A stretch of DNA of 64,000 nucleotides from Eutreptiella sp. 'Long Island Sound 2002'. Lineage: Eukaryota; Euglenozoa; Euglenophyceae; Eutreptiales; Eutreptiaceae. The notes under the pieces are model-generated. The model searched no databases. It had not been told where the DNA came from and worked only from the letters and a program-made list of their open reading frames with translations. The position numbers and the translations under genes are program-made. Numbering within the stretch: the stretch's first letter is position 1; each line of letters starts with the position of its first letter. This document shows, piece after piece, positions 32,616 through 41,288 of the stretch. Location of the stretch: contig OZ038378.1 of assembly GCA_964036045.1 (NCBI GenBank), forward strand, positions 40,053,228 through 40,117,227, given 5' to 3'.

Positions 32616-33554
32616 TTATCGTCGTCGTTGCTTATCCTCCTTAGCGCCTGCTTGGCCCGCCGGCTGCTTGTCCTCCTTAGGGCTAGCCTGTCCCGCCCGC
32701 TGTTTGTCCTCCTTGGAGCCCGCTTGCCCTGCCCGTTGCTTGTCCTCCTTGGAGCCCGCTTGCCCTGCCCGCTGCTTGTCCTCTCGGGATGCCACCACAC
32801 CACCCGCTTGCCCTGCCCGTTGCTTGTCCTCCTTGGAGCCTGCTTGCCCTGCACGCTGCTTGTTCTCCTTGGAGCCTGCTTGCCCTGCCCGCTGCTTGTC
32901 CTCCCGGGGTGCCACCACACCGCCCGCTTGCCCTGCCCGCTGCTTGTTCTCCTTGGAGCCCGCTTGCCCTGTGCGCTTTTTGTTCTCCTTAGATTGTGAT
33001 GCGTTACAGGTGGAGCAAACAAAGCCTCGCCTCTTCATCATCTTGTATGTACGATCAAAATTGGTGGTACAACCCCAACGTTGCCAACGCATCACACAAA
33101 TTGAGGAAATGAAGGAGTCGTCTACATGCACAACGTTGTCCACAAGCACCCCCAACCAATCACATCCATATTCGGCCGCAAGTTGATTGCAATGCAACGT
33201 GCTGACGGATGGGCGACCGTCTTTTGCTTTCGCATTGTCCTCTTTCCCTTGTGGTGGAGATTGTTTTGAACACTTGTGCTTTCCCGGACCAAACTTCTTC
33301 ATGTCATCAAACCGTACATTCTTGGATTCTCCACAAGATGCACAAGTCCACCGCATGACTGCCTTGGCCTTCATGTCTTGGTTGTCTTGGCGTACCCACT
33401 TCCATCCCCATAGGTGAGCCACATCATGACAATCTTTGTCGGTCAGTGAAGGCGTAGGCATGTGTCCAAATAAAAAAATCCACACCAAAGGATGGTGACA
33501 AAAATAGCAACTAAGCGTCCATAAAGGGCACAAATTGGGAACTAACCACAGCAT
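32616..33554 (-). CDS. Cys-motif protein with C-terminal 12-residue repeats
   Basis: A 312-residue frame ending in TAA. The N-terminal part holds CxxC pairs (RWTCASCGESKNVRFDDMKK, GKHKCSKQ, GFVCSTCNASQSKENKK) consistent with zinc ribbons or a split zinc domain, and a central region GCDWLGVLVDNVVHVDDSFI. The C-terminal third is about eight copies of GSKEDKQRAGQA-like repeats, with GVVAPRED or GVVASRED variants: highly charged, Gln-rich and probably disordered. The first 40 residues are hydrophobic (YFCHHPLVWIFLFGH), so the real start may be further in. No known family recognised. Confidence 0.5.
   Translation of the reverse strand: MLWLVPNLCPLWTLSCYFCHHPLVWIFLFGHMPTPSLTDKDCHDVAHLWGWKWVRQDNQDMKAKAVMRWTCASCGESKNVRFDDMKKFGPGKHKCSKQSPPQGKEDNAKAKDGRPSVSTLHCNQLAAEYGCDWLGVLVDNVVHVDDSFISSICVMRWQRWGCTTNFDRTYKMMKRRGFVCSTCNASQSKENKKRTGQAGSKENKQRAGQAGGVVAPREDKQRAGQAGSKENKQRAGQAGSKEDKQRAGQAGGVVASREDKQRAGQAGSKEDKQRAGQAGSKEDKQRAGQASPKEDKQPAGQAGAKEDKQRRR
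32640..32995 (-). repeat. 36-bp coding minisatellite
   Basis: About ten 36-bp units in frame with the gene above (plus-strand core CTTGCCCTGCCCGCTGCTTG), including two units of a longer GGTGCCACCACACC variant. Confidence 0.85.
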
Positions 33555-33589
33555 GGTGAAACATCATAAGTGTTCCTCGTTGGAAAGTG

Positions 33590-33805
33590 AAATGGTTTGA
33601 TTGCCGTGAGAAAGCCTACACGGCGACCAAGGTACCCACATAACAAGCACGTTTTGATGCCATGAGAAAGCCTACATGGCAACAAAGGCACATATGGAGC
33701 AAGTGCACTCATCAAACAAACACCTGTGTTCCCGTATCCGACAAAGTCAATATTGGTTTGATTGCCATGAGAAAGCCTACATAGCAACAAAGGCACATAT
33801 GGATT
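33590..33805. repeat. Short dispersed repeat GAGAAAGCCTACATGGCAAC
   Basis: Three copies of a roughly 45-bp segment (TTGATTGCCATGAGAAAGCC...GGCACATATGG) separated by unrelated spacers. Confidence 0.7.
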
Positions 33806-33904
33806 GACGGGTTTTGCGAGCTGCTTGCTCCTACCCATTATTCATCCCAAATGGACCACGGGAAGACACAGCGGCGCGGAAGATGCCTTCTTCATCACTT
33901 ATTT

Positions 33905-34679
33905 GCATGGGAAATCACCGTTGAGGAAAGACCGCGTGCTTTAGAGATGTGCCTCCCTAGTGACGGTGATGGTCCTGAAACGCGGCTGGAAAACGGCTCA
34001 TGTTCACCTCAAAATGGACCACTGCGTGGCACCACGGCGTGGTACACGCCTTATTGAACACCCATTTGCCATCCTTTGATAGCCCAATCGCCATGAAAGA
34101 ACAACGGCCCTCATCGGAAACACCGGCTTGACGTAGCGGAAATCGTCCTGAACTTTCAGGACGATCGTCCTGAAAACGGCCGAAAACAGCCCAAAAACGG
34201 CCATTTTTGGACACTAAATCGGCCGTAGAACGGGCTAGACAGCTCGAAACGCAACGAAACTTGTGGTGATGCACCTTGGTTCCTCAGTCATTTTGAGCTA
34301 CTTGGATGCCGGTTTTGAGCCGCGGTGTGGTCTCAAGGATTTTTGGGGCGCCTGCTGCTTGCTGCTGCTTGCTGCTCCTGTTGCTGCTAAAACGTGTAGC
34401 TCATCCTTGGCCCCTAAAAGGTGGTGTAAAACCTCGACAGGGTAAACCCAGCTCGGTAATCAAGACTCGAACTAGGACCGAGCTGGGTCCTAGTCTTGCG
34501 TAACGCATTGGAGATCACCGTTGAAGAAAGACCGCTTGCTTTACAGATGTGCCTCCACGGTTAGGATGATCGTTGTGAAACGCGGCTGGAAAACGGCTCA
34601 TTTTCACCTCAAAATGGACCACTGTGTGGCACCACGGCATGGTACACGCCTTATTGAACACCCATTTGCCATCATTTCA
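33905..34679 (-). repeat. Satellite, inverted (left flank of DIRS-type element)
   Basis: One and a quarter inverted units ending CCATCATTTCA at 34679. The next satellite base in intact copies (TAGCCCAATCG) is found at 41332. Confidence 0.9.
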
Positions 34680-34743
34680 CTAGTTGTGCCTCGTCTCAAC
34701 TTTTGTTTGCGTCTCCAATGTTTAGGCAGTTTTCCTGTCTTTG
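34678..34743 (+). repeat. Split direct repeat A1
   Basis: 66 bp identical to 40984-41049, beginning CACTAGTTGTGCCTCGTC. The left terminus of the element lies within its first two bases. Confidence 0.93.
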
Positions 34744-34756
34744 TTTTTGTTACCCC

Positions 34757-35389
34757 ATGGACGGGGTTGAGCAGCCAAGCCAGAACCAACAAGAGTCAGC
34801 CGAGGAGCGGCTGGCGGCACAAGCCAAGGAAATTCAAGAACTCAGAGAGCAACTCGCCCGAGTGGCGGTGAAGGAGGGGCCCCGCCTGCCCCCACTGAGC
34901 GTGCCAGAAGTAAACCGAGCCCTCGAGAAGCCTCAGTTGGCACAGTGGATGAGACTCATGCTGTCCAACATCAAGGCGTACGTACGCCTTAGAGCTGGTG
35001 AGGTGGGGGAGATCCCCCGACCAAGTGAGTTGGGCGGCCAGGCGGCGGAGGCCGCAATCGACCCAGGAGAGCAGCTGGCGTGGAGGGTCTGGGACTGCGT
35101 GTCCCAGTCCCAGGCGGCGTATGCCCGCAGGTATGCAGGGACGCACGGAAAAACCAGCTCCGAGTCCAACCAGTACACCACGCTGGAGGAGGCATGGAAG
35201 GAACAAGGATCGGCGTTCACGTGGCGGAGCGTCAAGTTCAGGGAGGTGGGAGGAGTACTGCAGTGGCAGTCGAGGCAGGGCGAGTGGATCCCTGTGGACT
35301 CGCCACCGAGCGGAGGGTGCCAGAGGTGCCCGCAGCGCGGCTCCCCTACCGAACGCCACTGGCACTTTAGATGCCCACACTGGTCCTGA
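34757..35389 (+). CDS. DIRS-type ORF1, gag-like
   Basis: The ATG at 34757 (MDGVEQPSQNQQESAEERLA) is the first outside repeat A1; an in-frame ATG at 34718 lies inside it. It contains a coiled-coil-like stretch (ERLAAQAKEIQELREQLARV), a helical core, and a C-terminal Cys/His cluster (CQRCPQRGSPTERHWHFRC) resembling a nucleocapsid zinc knuckle. It stops at TGA followed by C, and the recombinase frame continues in the same phase, so stop readthrough is possible. About 210 residues. Confidence 0.75.
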   Translation: MDGVEQPSQNQQESAEERLAAQAKEIQELREQLARVAVKEGPRLPPLSVPEVNRALEKPQLAQWMRLMLSNIKAYVRLRAGEVGEIPRPSELGGQAAEAAIDPGEQLAWRVWDCVSQSQAAYARRYAGTHGKTSSESNQYTTLEEAWKEQGSAFTWRSVKFREVGGVLQWQSRQGEWIPVDSPPSGGCQRCPQRGSPTERHWHFRCPHWS

Positions 35390-36877
35390 CAGGACCGGCT
35401 GGAGCCCGGACCAGCCGCCCCGGGCTCCGGCATTGCGGACGCGGCGGCGGAGCTGCGGGCGCTCGCCCGCCGGTGGGAGACAGCAGCCCGGTCATACGAC
35501 CCGTGCTCACCAGAGGAAAGTGCCATGCAGTCCTGGAGGCCGAGAACCCGCTCGCAGTACGCATCCCGACTCCGGGCCCTGGCGGCTTACGCGGACCGCA
35601 CGAGCCCGCCTGATACAGCCGCAGCACTGGCAGGCCTCCTGGCAGAGCGGGCGCAAGCCGGCGCTACAGCGTCGGCCCTACGGGGTATTACCTCCGCGGT
35701 CAGAGCCGTGGAGGACCTCCAGTGGCTGCCCCCAACAGTCACCACCCTGCACAAACCGATTGCGGCGGGAGCCGCATCCTCGGGCTCTCAGCCCTATCTG
35801 TCCCCAGCTGGATTGGTCCAGCTGGTCGAAAAGGCCGGAGACTCCAGACACGGAACGGTGTTCAGCGCTTTGGCCATCATCAGCTGGGTATGCTACCTGC
35901 GGGTGGGCGAAGCAGCTGGCATCAGGGTTACTGACCTGGCTATGTCAGGCTTTATCCAGTTTTGGAACTCCAACACAGGGGAGGAGGGGTACACCACCCG
36001 CCCCCTGTACAGGTATGCGGACGGCGTCCGGGCGTGGCTTCATGGCCACATGGTTTCGCTGGGCCGGTCCTCAGACATGCTCGTCTGGCAGTTAGGGGAA
36101 GCGGGGTTGGAGGCAGGCATGGCCGACACCCTGGCGAGCACCGCCCACTTCCGAGCCAGGTGGCACGCCCTGCGCAGGGGAGGCGCCGCAGCGACTTGGG
36201 CCCGTAAACCAGACCTCGCCTACTACAAATGGTGGGGCAGATGGCAGAGCACGGCCGTGGCAATGCAATACGGCACCAAATGGTCAGACCCGGGAGTCGT
36301 TGCCCCTACGGTGCTGCCCGCATGGTCCCGTGACCAGGGGCCTTTGCCGAATCCGGAACGCGTGGGCGTCCTGGCCCTGTGGGGATCCCCGATGTTCCCC
36401 AGTATCGCGAACGCCCTCAACACCCCGACCAAGCGCAAGCCGAGGCGTCCGCGAGGTCAGGAACTGGAGTCCACCGCGGACGGCGCAGTTGGGAGCGGAG
36501 GCGACGGAGACCAAGCCGCGACCGAGCTGGAGGAGTCCACCGGGGATGGCTCTGCTGAGATGGGCCCGGGGCCTGACACGGCTCCTACCCTCCCTCCACT
36601 TCCGCCTTTGGCCTCTGCCATTGAGCGCGGCGCCGTGTCTCGGGAAGATGCGGGTCAGCTGTGCACGGTGGCGGGGCCATTGGCTGCCGTGGGGGGGGGG
36701 CACGTGCGGACCAGGGACGGCAGCCGGGCCCATCAATGTCGATTCCGGCGTGGACACCGACGACCACAGCGAGGATTCCGGAAGCGAGCCCTCTGGCGAA
36801 TTCGCAGTCGGCAGCACCAGGGGCTCCCCCGGGCGTCGACAGGCCGGAGTTGCCAGGTTCGTTGGACGGGAGCGTAA
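35390..36877 (+). CDS. DIRS-type tyrosine recombinase (integrase)
   Basis: Counting from ATG 35525, the catalytic set is visible: Arg126 in WVCYLRVGEAAG (box I), His214-x-x-Arg217 in ARWHALRRGGAA (box II), Trp240 in GRWQSTAVAMQY, and Tyr249 as nucleophile. The order and spacing match phage-type and DIRS tyrosine recombinases. The same frame is open back to the ORF1 stop (LARRWETAARSYDPCSPEES), so translation may begin by readthrough rather than at 35525. After a basic linker (TKRKPRRPRGQELES) the frame runs into a G10 tract at 36691, where true coding probably switches frame. The enzyme would integrate circular cDNA. Confidence 0.85.
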   Translation, partial: QDRLEPGPAAPGSGIADAAAELRALARRWETAARSYDPCSPEESAMQSWRPRTRSQYASRLRALAAYADRTSPPDTAAALAGLLAERAQAGATASALRGITSAVRAVEDLQWLPPTVTTLHKPIAAGAASSGSQPYLSPAGLVQLVEKAGDSRHGTVFSALAIISWVCYLRVGEAAGIRVTDLAMSGFIQFWNSNTGEEGYTTRPLYRYADGVRAWLHGHMVSLGRSSDMLVWQLGEAGLEAGMADTLASTAHFRARWHALRRGGAAATWARKPDLAYYKWWGRWQSTAVAMQYGTKWSDPGVVAPTVLPAWSRDQGPLPNPERVGVLALWGSPMFPSIANALNTPTKRKPRRPRGQELESTADGAVGSGGDGDQAATELEESTGDGSAEMGPGPDTAPTLPPLPPLASAIERGAVSREDAGQLCTVAGPLAAVGGGHVRTRDGSRAHQCRFRRGHRRPQRGFRKRALWRIRSRQHQGLPRASTGRSCQVRWTGA

Positions 36878-37774
36878 ACCGTGGTCCTCCAGGGCAGCCG
36901 TTGGCCCTGTCAGAGGAGGACCTGCAGCGGGCTCGAAAGCTGGAGTGGTGGGCCGTATCCACCGCACATACAAGGGGCCGCGTCGCGCTAAGGTGGTCCT
37001 GGATGGTACGCAGGCCGTGCGATCCCGAGCCCCCGCACGCCGTCAAGCTGGGAGACCTCGTTTGGCCCAGCAGATTGGAACGCCGCAGCCCAAGCGCATC
37101 AAGCTCGGGGAGGCCGGGCATGTCAGGGCGCCGGAGGCGCAAGGCCCGGTGGAGGGTGCCTTCGTGGCTGCAGCTGAGCGTCTCAAGGCCAAGGCTTGGG
37201 GGAGGGCGGGACCAGTGGCGTCGCCCCCCCCCCCCCCCCTCTGTAAGGGTCCCGACAGGGGTGGGAGGGTGCAGGAACAGCCCCCCCTCTTCCTGGAGTT
37301 CATGCAGGCGCTCACCCCCCATTTTCACTGGATAGCCGAGCGGGAACGTTGTGGCTTGTGGATGGTTGCGAAGAGGGTGGATCTGTGGTTGAATAGAGTA
37401 TTCGATACAGCCGAGGATTTCCGCTTGCAAGGGGCTCTGCCCGCTCTCCTGGGCGCCTTGCGCAAGCTCCACCCGGACGCCTGGGAGGCATGCCTCCATA
37501 TCAACACCTCCCCCATTCCGCGGTTCATGGGGGGGGTCGAGGATGCCATTTTGGACCGGGGATTGGGACCGGTAGGCTCCCACCAGCTACCGGACGATCT
37601 GTGGGACGCTGTCATACCGCCCTTCTACCACGGAGGGCTCCAGGATTTTGACGTCGAGCGGGAGTGGCAGGACGGGGATAGGGTGGTCCGAGGGGCAACC
37701 AGATGGGTGTCGCAGCAGGTCCAGAGGATAGTGCAGGCGTTGAGGGGGGCGGGGGTCTACGAGGAGCCGGCTGA
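36701..37774 (+). CDS. DIRS-type linker and pre-RT region (frame-shifted)
   Basis: After the G10 tract the coding text is in another frame: NVDSGVDTDDHSEDSGSEPS, a basic region (QPKRIKLGEAGHVRAPEAQG), then LEFMQALTPHFHWIAERERC, VFDTAEDFRLQGALPALLGA and DVEREWQDGDRVVRGATRWV, which precede RT in these elements. A C16 tract at 37224 encodes Pro in this frame. The frame ends past a C15 tract at 37775, where the RT frame takes over. Probably part of one recombinase-RT polyprotein. Confidence 0.6.
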
Positions 37775-37789
37775 CCCCCCCCCCCCCCC

Positions 37790-38542
37790 ACTTGTTACCC
37801 CTTCGTCATCCCCAAATCATCCGAGAAGGTATCCTTGATCTTGAGTTGCGTCAAGATCAACAAGAGTGACGGGGGCAAGCCCCCCACTTTCAGATTGGAT
37901 TCCTGGGAGGATTTGGCTAGGTCCTTGTCGGCGTTCCCGCCTGATGTGGACCTCTACGGCCTCCACATCGACCTCAAAAATGCGTTCTGGAGCTTTTGCT
38001 TGCCCCAGGGTGCGCGCCAGGTTTTTCGCTTCCGGCCCGCCCCCGGGGCTCCGCCTGTGGCGCTGTCGCGCCTACCGTTTGGCTGGAAATACAGCCCCTA
38101 TCTGTGCCAAACCAGTTTGGCTCGCATTCTCCAGGGGGTACTGCCCCCCGAGATACTCCTTGTGCACTACCTCGATGACTTTTTGCTCGTCTTCACTGAT
38201 AGGGAGGTGCTCAGGGAGGCGGGACGAGTGGCAGTGCGTGCCCTGATCGAAGCTGGGTTCCTCATAAGTCCTAAGAGTGTCCTGGACCCGGTGCCTGTGG
38301 CGTCATTCCTGGGGAAGGAGCTCGACTTGCAGGCTAGGCAGATCAAGAGCCATGAACAAGCACTGCTCCAGTTGTGGGCGGGATGGCTGAGGCTGGCGGT
38401 TGGCGCAGGCAACGACCGGCACCTCCAAAGCTTCCTGGGTTTACTGAATTGGCATGTGCGTCCGAGGGGATTGGGTTGTCCTTTCGCGGCGGGCGCCTAC
38501 TGCTGGTTGCGCTGGGGTCGGACGGTGGGGGGGGCCAATTAG
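37790..38542 (+). CDS. DIRS-type reverse transcriptase
   Basis: Right after the C15 tract this frame reads YPFVIPKSSEKVSLILSCVK, then LYGLHIDLKNAFWSFCLPQG (first catalytic Asp), LPFGWKYSPYLCQTSLARIL, and HYLDDFLLVFTD with the YxDD box. It ends at TAG 38540-38542, but the same frame continues directly into RNase H sequence, as in related polyproteins. The RT is otherwise intact over its core motifs. Confidence 0.85.
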   Translation, partial: TCYPFVIPKSSEKVSLILSCVKINKSDGGKPPTFRLDSWEDLARSLSAFPPDVDLYGLHIDLKNAFWSFCLPQGARQVFRFRPAPGAPPVALSRLPFGWKYSPYLCQTSLARILQGVLPPEILLVHYLDDFLLVFTDREVLREAGRVAVRALIEAGFLISPKSVLDPVPVASFLGKELDLQARQIKSHEQALLQLWAGWLRLAVGAGNDRHLQSFLGLLNWHVRPRGLGCPFAAGAYCWLRWGRTVGGAN

Positions 38543-39192
38543 CCGGCCCAGGGCTTCCCCCTGAAAATGCTGGGCAGCCTCGCGACATTGGTGGCGCTGG
38601 CGGCCGAGCCCTGGCGGGCGCCGGGCGGGGAGGCCTGGCGGCAATTGAGGACCCTCCAGTTTGGGACTGAGGATAGGCTTTCGCGATCATCTCTCTGGTG
38701 CGGGGGCGTCGTCATCTGTGTCAATTGCGCGATGCGGGGTGCTGGAGGGTTGGGGCGCTCGTGCCGGGGGTGGGTGTGCGTACGCATGTGACACCTCCTG
38801 CCCGCTTCGCCAGCCAGCAAACCACGGAACTGAGGGGAGTGGCGTGGGCTGTCAGGTTTGCAGTCAGGACGGGACACCGAGCTGTTACGGTCTCTGGCGA
38901 CAGCGAGGCGGCCATTGCTCAGGTCCTGAGGCTGCGCGCGACTAGCCACCTGACCCACCACCAAACGGTCCTTCGGTCGTTGGCTAGAGTCCTGTGGGTA
39001 TCAGGGATCGTGCTCCGCCTCGTGTGGGTGCCCTCGGCGCTTCAGCCGGGAGACCCTATGTCCAGGGTGACGTCAGTGTTCGGAGGCTCACAGGCCAGAG
39101 CGGAAGTCGAGGCTTGGTGCACGTGGGATGCATTGCTGGAGAATCTGGGCGAGGCTCGGGTGAGGGGGGTGGTGTGTCTCCGAGGATGCTAG
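38543..39192 (+). pseudogene. DIRS-type RNase H region, damaged
   Basis: Continues the RT frame after the TAG (PAQGFPLKMLGSLATLVALA, EAWRQLRTLQFGTEDRLSRS) to CVNCAMRGAG, where the first catalytic Asp appears replaced by Asn. A frameshift near 38750 moves to GWGALVPGVGVRTHVTPP, TTELRGVAWAVRFA (Glu), VTVSGDSEAAIAQ (Asp) and WVPSALQPGDPMSR (Asp). Ends before a C17 tract at 39193. Confidence 0.65.
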
Positions 39193-39272
39193 CCCCCCCC
39201 CCCCCCCCCAGTGGGCCGGCGGCGACAGAGTTTGCCCCTTCCATGTAGCAACCTTTTTTGCCTTCCGCACCT

Positions 39273-39782
39273 ATGACCAAGCGTCGGGGCTCGCGTGGGG
39301 CCCGCAAGCGACGGGGTTCCCGTGGAGCCCACCGGAAGGGTCGCCATGGCGGGCAGCGGCACCGGCGTTCCGCGGACGCCCAGCAGCGCCGGGCGGCGAA
39401 GTGGAGCGGCGTGCTCCGCACCCGCCTCCGTGGCAGGCTGGCACGCCTGCCCATCCGCCGGGTGCTGCTCGGCAACGGGGTGCGCCTGTGCCCCCAGTGC
39501 CCCCTCCCTGACGACAGGGAGGGGTTTTTGGAACGAGCGGCCAGGGACGTGGCCGCACGCGTGGGGGGCACGCCGCACCGCCGCACGGCCCCCGGCGGCA
39601 GCGCCGCCAAGCCCCCAGGGCGGCATGCCTGCCGCCAGGTCTGGGAGGTGAGGCTGCCGGAGGGAGCCGCTGTGGTCTCCCTAACGGACTGGAACCAGGG
39701 ACGCAGGGTTGCGGTACCCTATATATGGATCCAGGCCCGGTATGGGCTGGTGTTGCAAATTGCCCGCCTCTTCAACCCGTGA
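39273..39782 (+). CDS. DIRS-type element, Arg-rich ORF of unknown function
   Basis: A 169-residue ORF from ATG 39273. The N-terminal 65 residues are extremely basic (MTKRRGSRGARKRRGSRGAH, RLRGRLARLPIRRVLL). A CPQCPLPDDREGF motif follows, then a globular-looking end (WEVRLPEGAAVVSLTDWNQG, YIWIQARYGLVLQIARLFNP). Its position after RNase H and its intact frame suggest a real accessory gene. The charge favours RNA/DNA binding or nucleolar targeting. I do not recognise the family. Confidence 0.55.
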   Translation: MTKRRGSRGARKRRGSRGAHRKGRHGGQRHRRSADAQQRRAAKWSGVLRTRLRGRLARLPIRRVLLGNGVRLCPQCPLPDDREGFLERAARDVAARVGGTPHRRTAPGGSAAKPPGRHACRQVWEVRLPEGAAVVSLTDWNQGRRVAVPYIWIQARYGLVLQIARLFNP

Positions 39783-39789
39783 GGTTTGA

Positions 39790-40920
39790 CGCCTGTCGTC
39801 GTTGTCTGAGCCTGCCCACTGCAGTGGGTGACCCTGACGGCGTGGCCGCTGGGTGTTGCTTTTGCTTTGTCTTTTTGGGCCGTGTCGGTCCGCGTTCCGC
39901 TGGAGCTGACGGCCGGGTACTGGGGCTGACAGCCTTTTTACCGTCGGTAAGACTGGGCGACCGTCGTAATCGCCTGTAACTGCCCTCTGCAGGGGGTGAC
40001 TCTGACGGCGTGGCCGCTGGGTGCGCCTGTCTTGTTGTCTCTTTATTTGGTTGGCGGCACGGCCGCTGGGCGCTTTATTTGTTTCGCATTTTTGTTGGGC
40101 CTACCTCACTCCGCATCCAGCTGCAGCTGACGGCAGGATGGTGGGATATGCCCGCCCTCTTTGTCCGAGGGACACGGCGACCGTCGAGATCGCCTGTATC
40201 TGCCCACTGTGGTGACTGTCCAGGGCGGCGTGGCCGCTGGAGGCGTCCGCCGGGGGTGGCGCTGCTATTATGGGCCTGGTGCCTGGCACTTTTCCTGCCC
40301 TCCCCGCACTTCGACCTCTGGCCTTTGCCATTGAGCGCGGCGCCGTGTCTCGGGAAGATGCGGGTCAGCAGTGCACGGTGGCGGGTCCTCTGGTTGTCGT
40401 GGGGGGGTGCTGCGGTTTAGCCTGCCTTTTTGCTTGTTTGCACGTTCCTCTGGGGTAGGGATTGGTTGTGGGACCTGCGGTGAGAAACCGGGTGCGACGG
40501 GGACCCTTTTGGGCGCGCCTCACTCCGCTTCCAACTGGGGCCGAAGGCCGGTTGGTGCGATTTGACCGCCTTCTTTGTACGTGGGCACGGCGACCGTTGT
40601 GATCGCCTGTATCTGCCCGCTGTGGTGACTGTCCATGGCGGCGTGGCCGCTGAAGGAGTCTGCCGGGGTGACGCTGCTGATGTGGACCCGGTGCCCGACA
40701 CGAAACCTGACCTCCCTCCGCTTCAGCTTCTGGATTCTGCCGTTGAGCGCGGCGCCGTGTCTCGGGTGGATGCGGGTCGGCAGTGCACGGTGGCGGTTCC
40801 CCTGGGTGTAGTGGGGGGGGGGGGGGTGCTTCTGTTTGTTCTGCCTTTTCGCTTGGTTACTACCTCAGTTCACATTCCTCTGGGGCTGAGATCCGGTGGT
40901 GGGCCCTGTGGTGTGCGAGC
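39790..40920 (+). repeat. DIRS-type element 3' region with internal duplications
   Basis: Repeating blocks of CTGCCC(A/G)CTG...GGTGAC...GGCGGCGTGGCCGCTG at about 39810, 39985, 40200 and 40610. Two copies of a segment also found in the recombinase linker, encoding AIERGAVSREDAG, lie at 40327 and 40739 (original at 36618), each followed by a G-run. Confidence 0.75.
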
Positions 40921-40942
40921 TGGGTACGGCGGAGAATGAATA

Positions 40943-40985
40943 CCCAAGTCCTGTGCAGTTTTCTTGTGCTCTGCTTGTGCAAACA
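40943..40985 (+). repeat. Split direct repeat B1
   Basis: 43 bp identical to 41289-41331 (CCCAAGTCCTGTGCAG...GTGCAAACA). It overlaps the start of A2 by the dinucleotide CA. Confidence 0.93.
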
Positions 40986-41049
40986 CTAGTTGTGCCTCGT
41001 CTCAACTTTTGTTTGCGTCTCCAATGTTTAGGCAGTTTTCCTGTCTTTG
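40984..41049 (+). repeat. Split direct repeat A2
   Basis: Identical to A1. The B1/A2 junction GCAAACACTAG reproduces the sequence expected when the two element ends are joined in a circle. Confidence 0.93.
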
Positions 41050-41288
41050 CCCGCCCACCCACCCACTGACCGACTGACCCCCTGAGAGCACCTGCCCTTT
41101 CCTTTCCTTTTTGAAACCGATCCCCTCGGGTGGAGTGGGGGATCTAACCGTGCTGCAGCGTGTGGGCCAGGGTATAGGGTCAGGGTCAGTTTCAGAGTGG
41201 GGTCCCGCATCCAGCGGAGTGGTCCGCAGCGCACCCGTCCATACAACCGCCGGTATTTCCGGCTCTGGTGATACTTCGGTACTGCTAT

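Noticed and set aside
30411-32999. Long repetitive frames on both strands over the 108-bp array (for example 31325-31972 and 32129-33022)
   Set aside because: Unit length near a multiple of three and few stops produce open frames. Neither strand shows conserved protein character.
30064-33908. GCAT direct repeat flanking the 3.8-kb passenger as a target-site duplication
   Set aside because: Only four bases, flank bases differ from intact satellite (TTGG versus GGG), and no terminal repeats were found.
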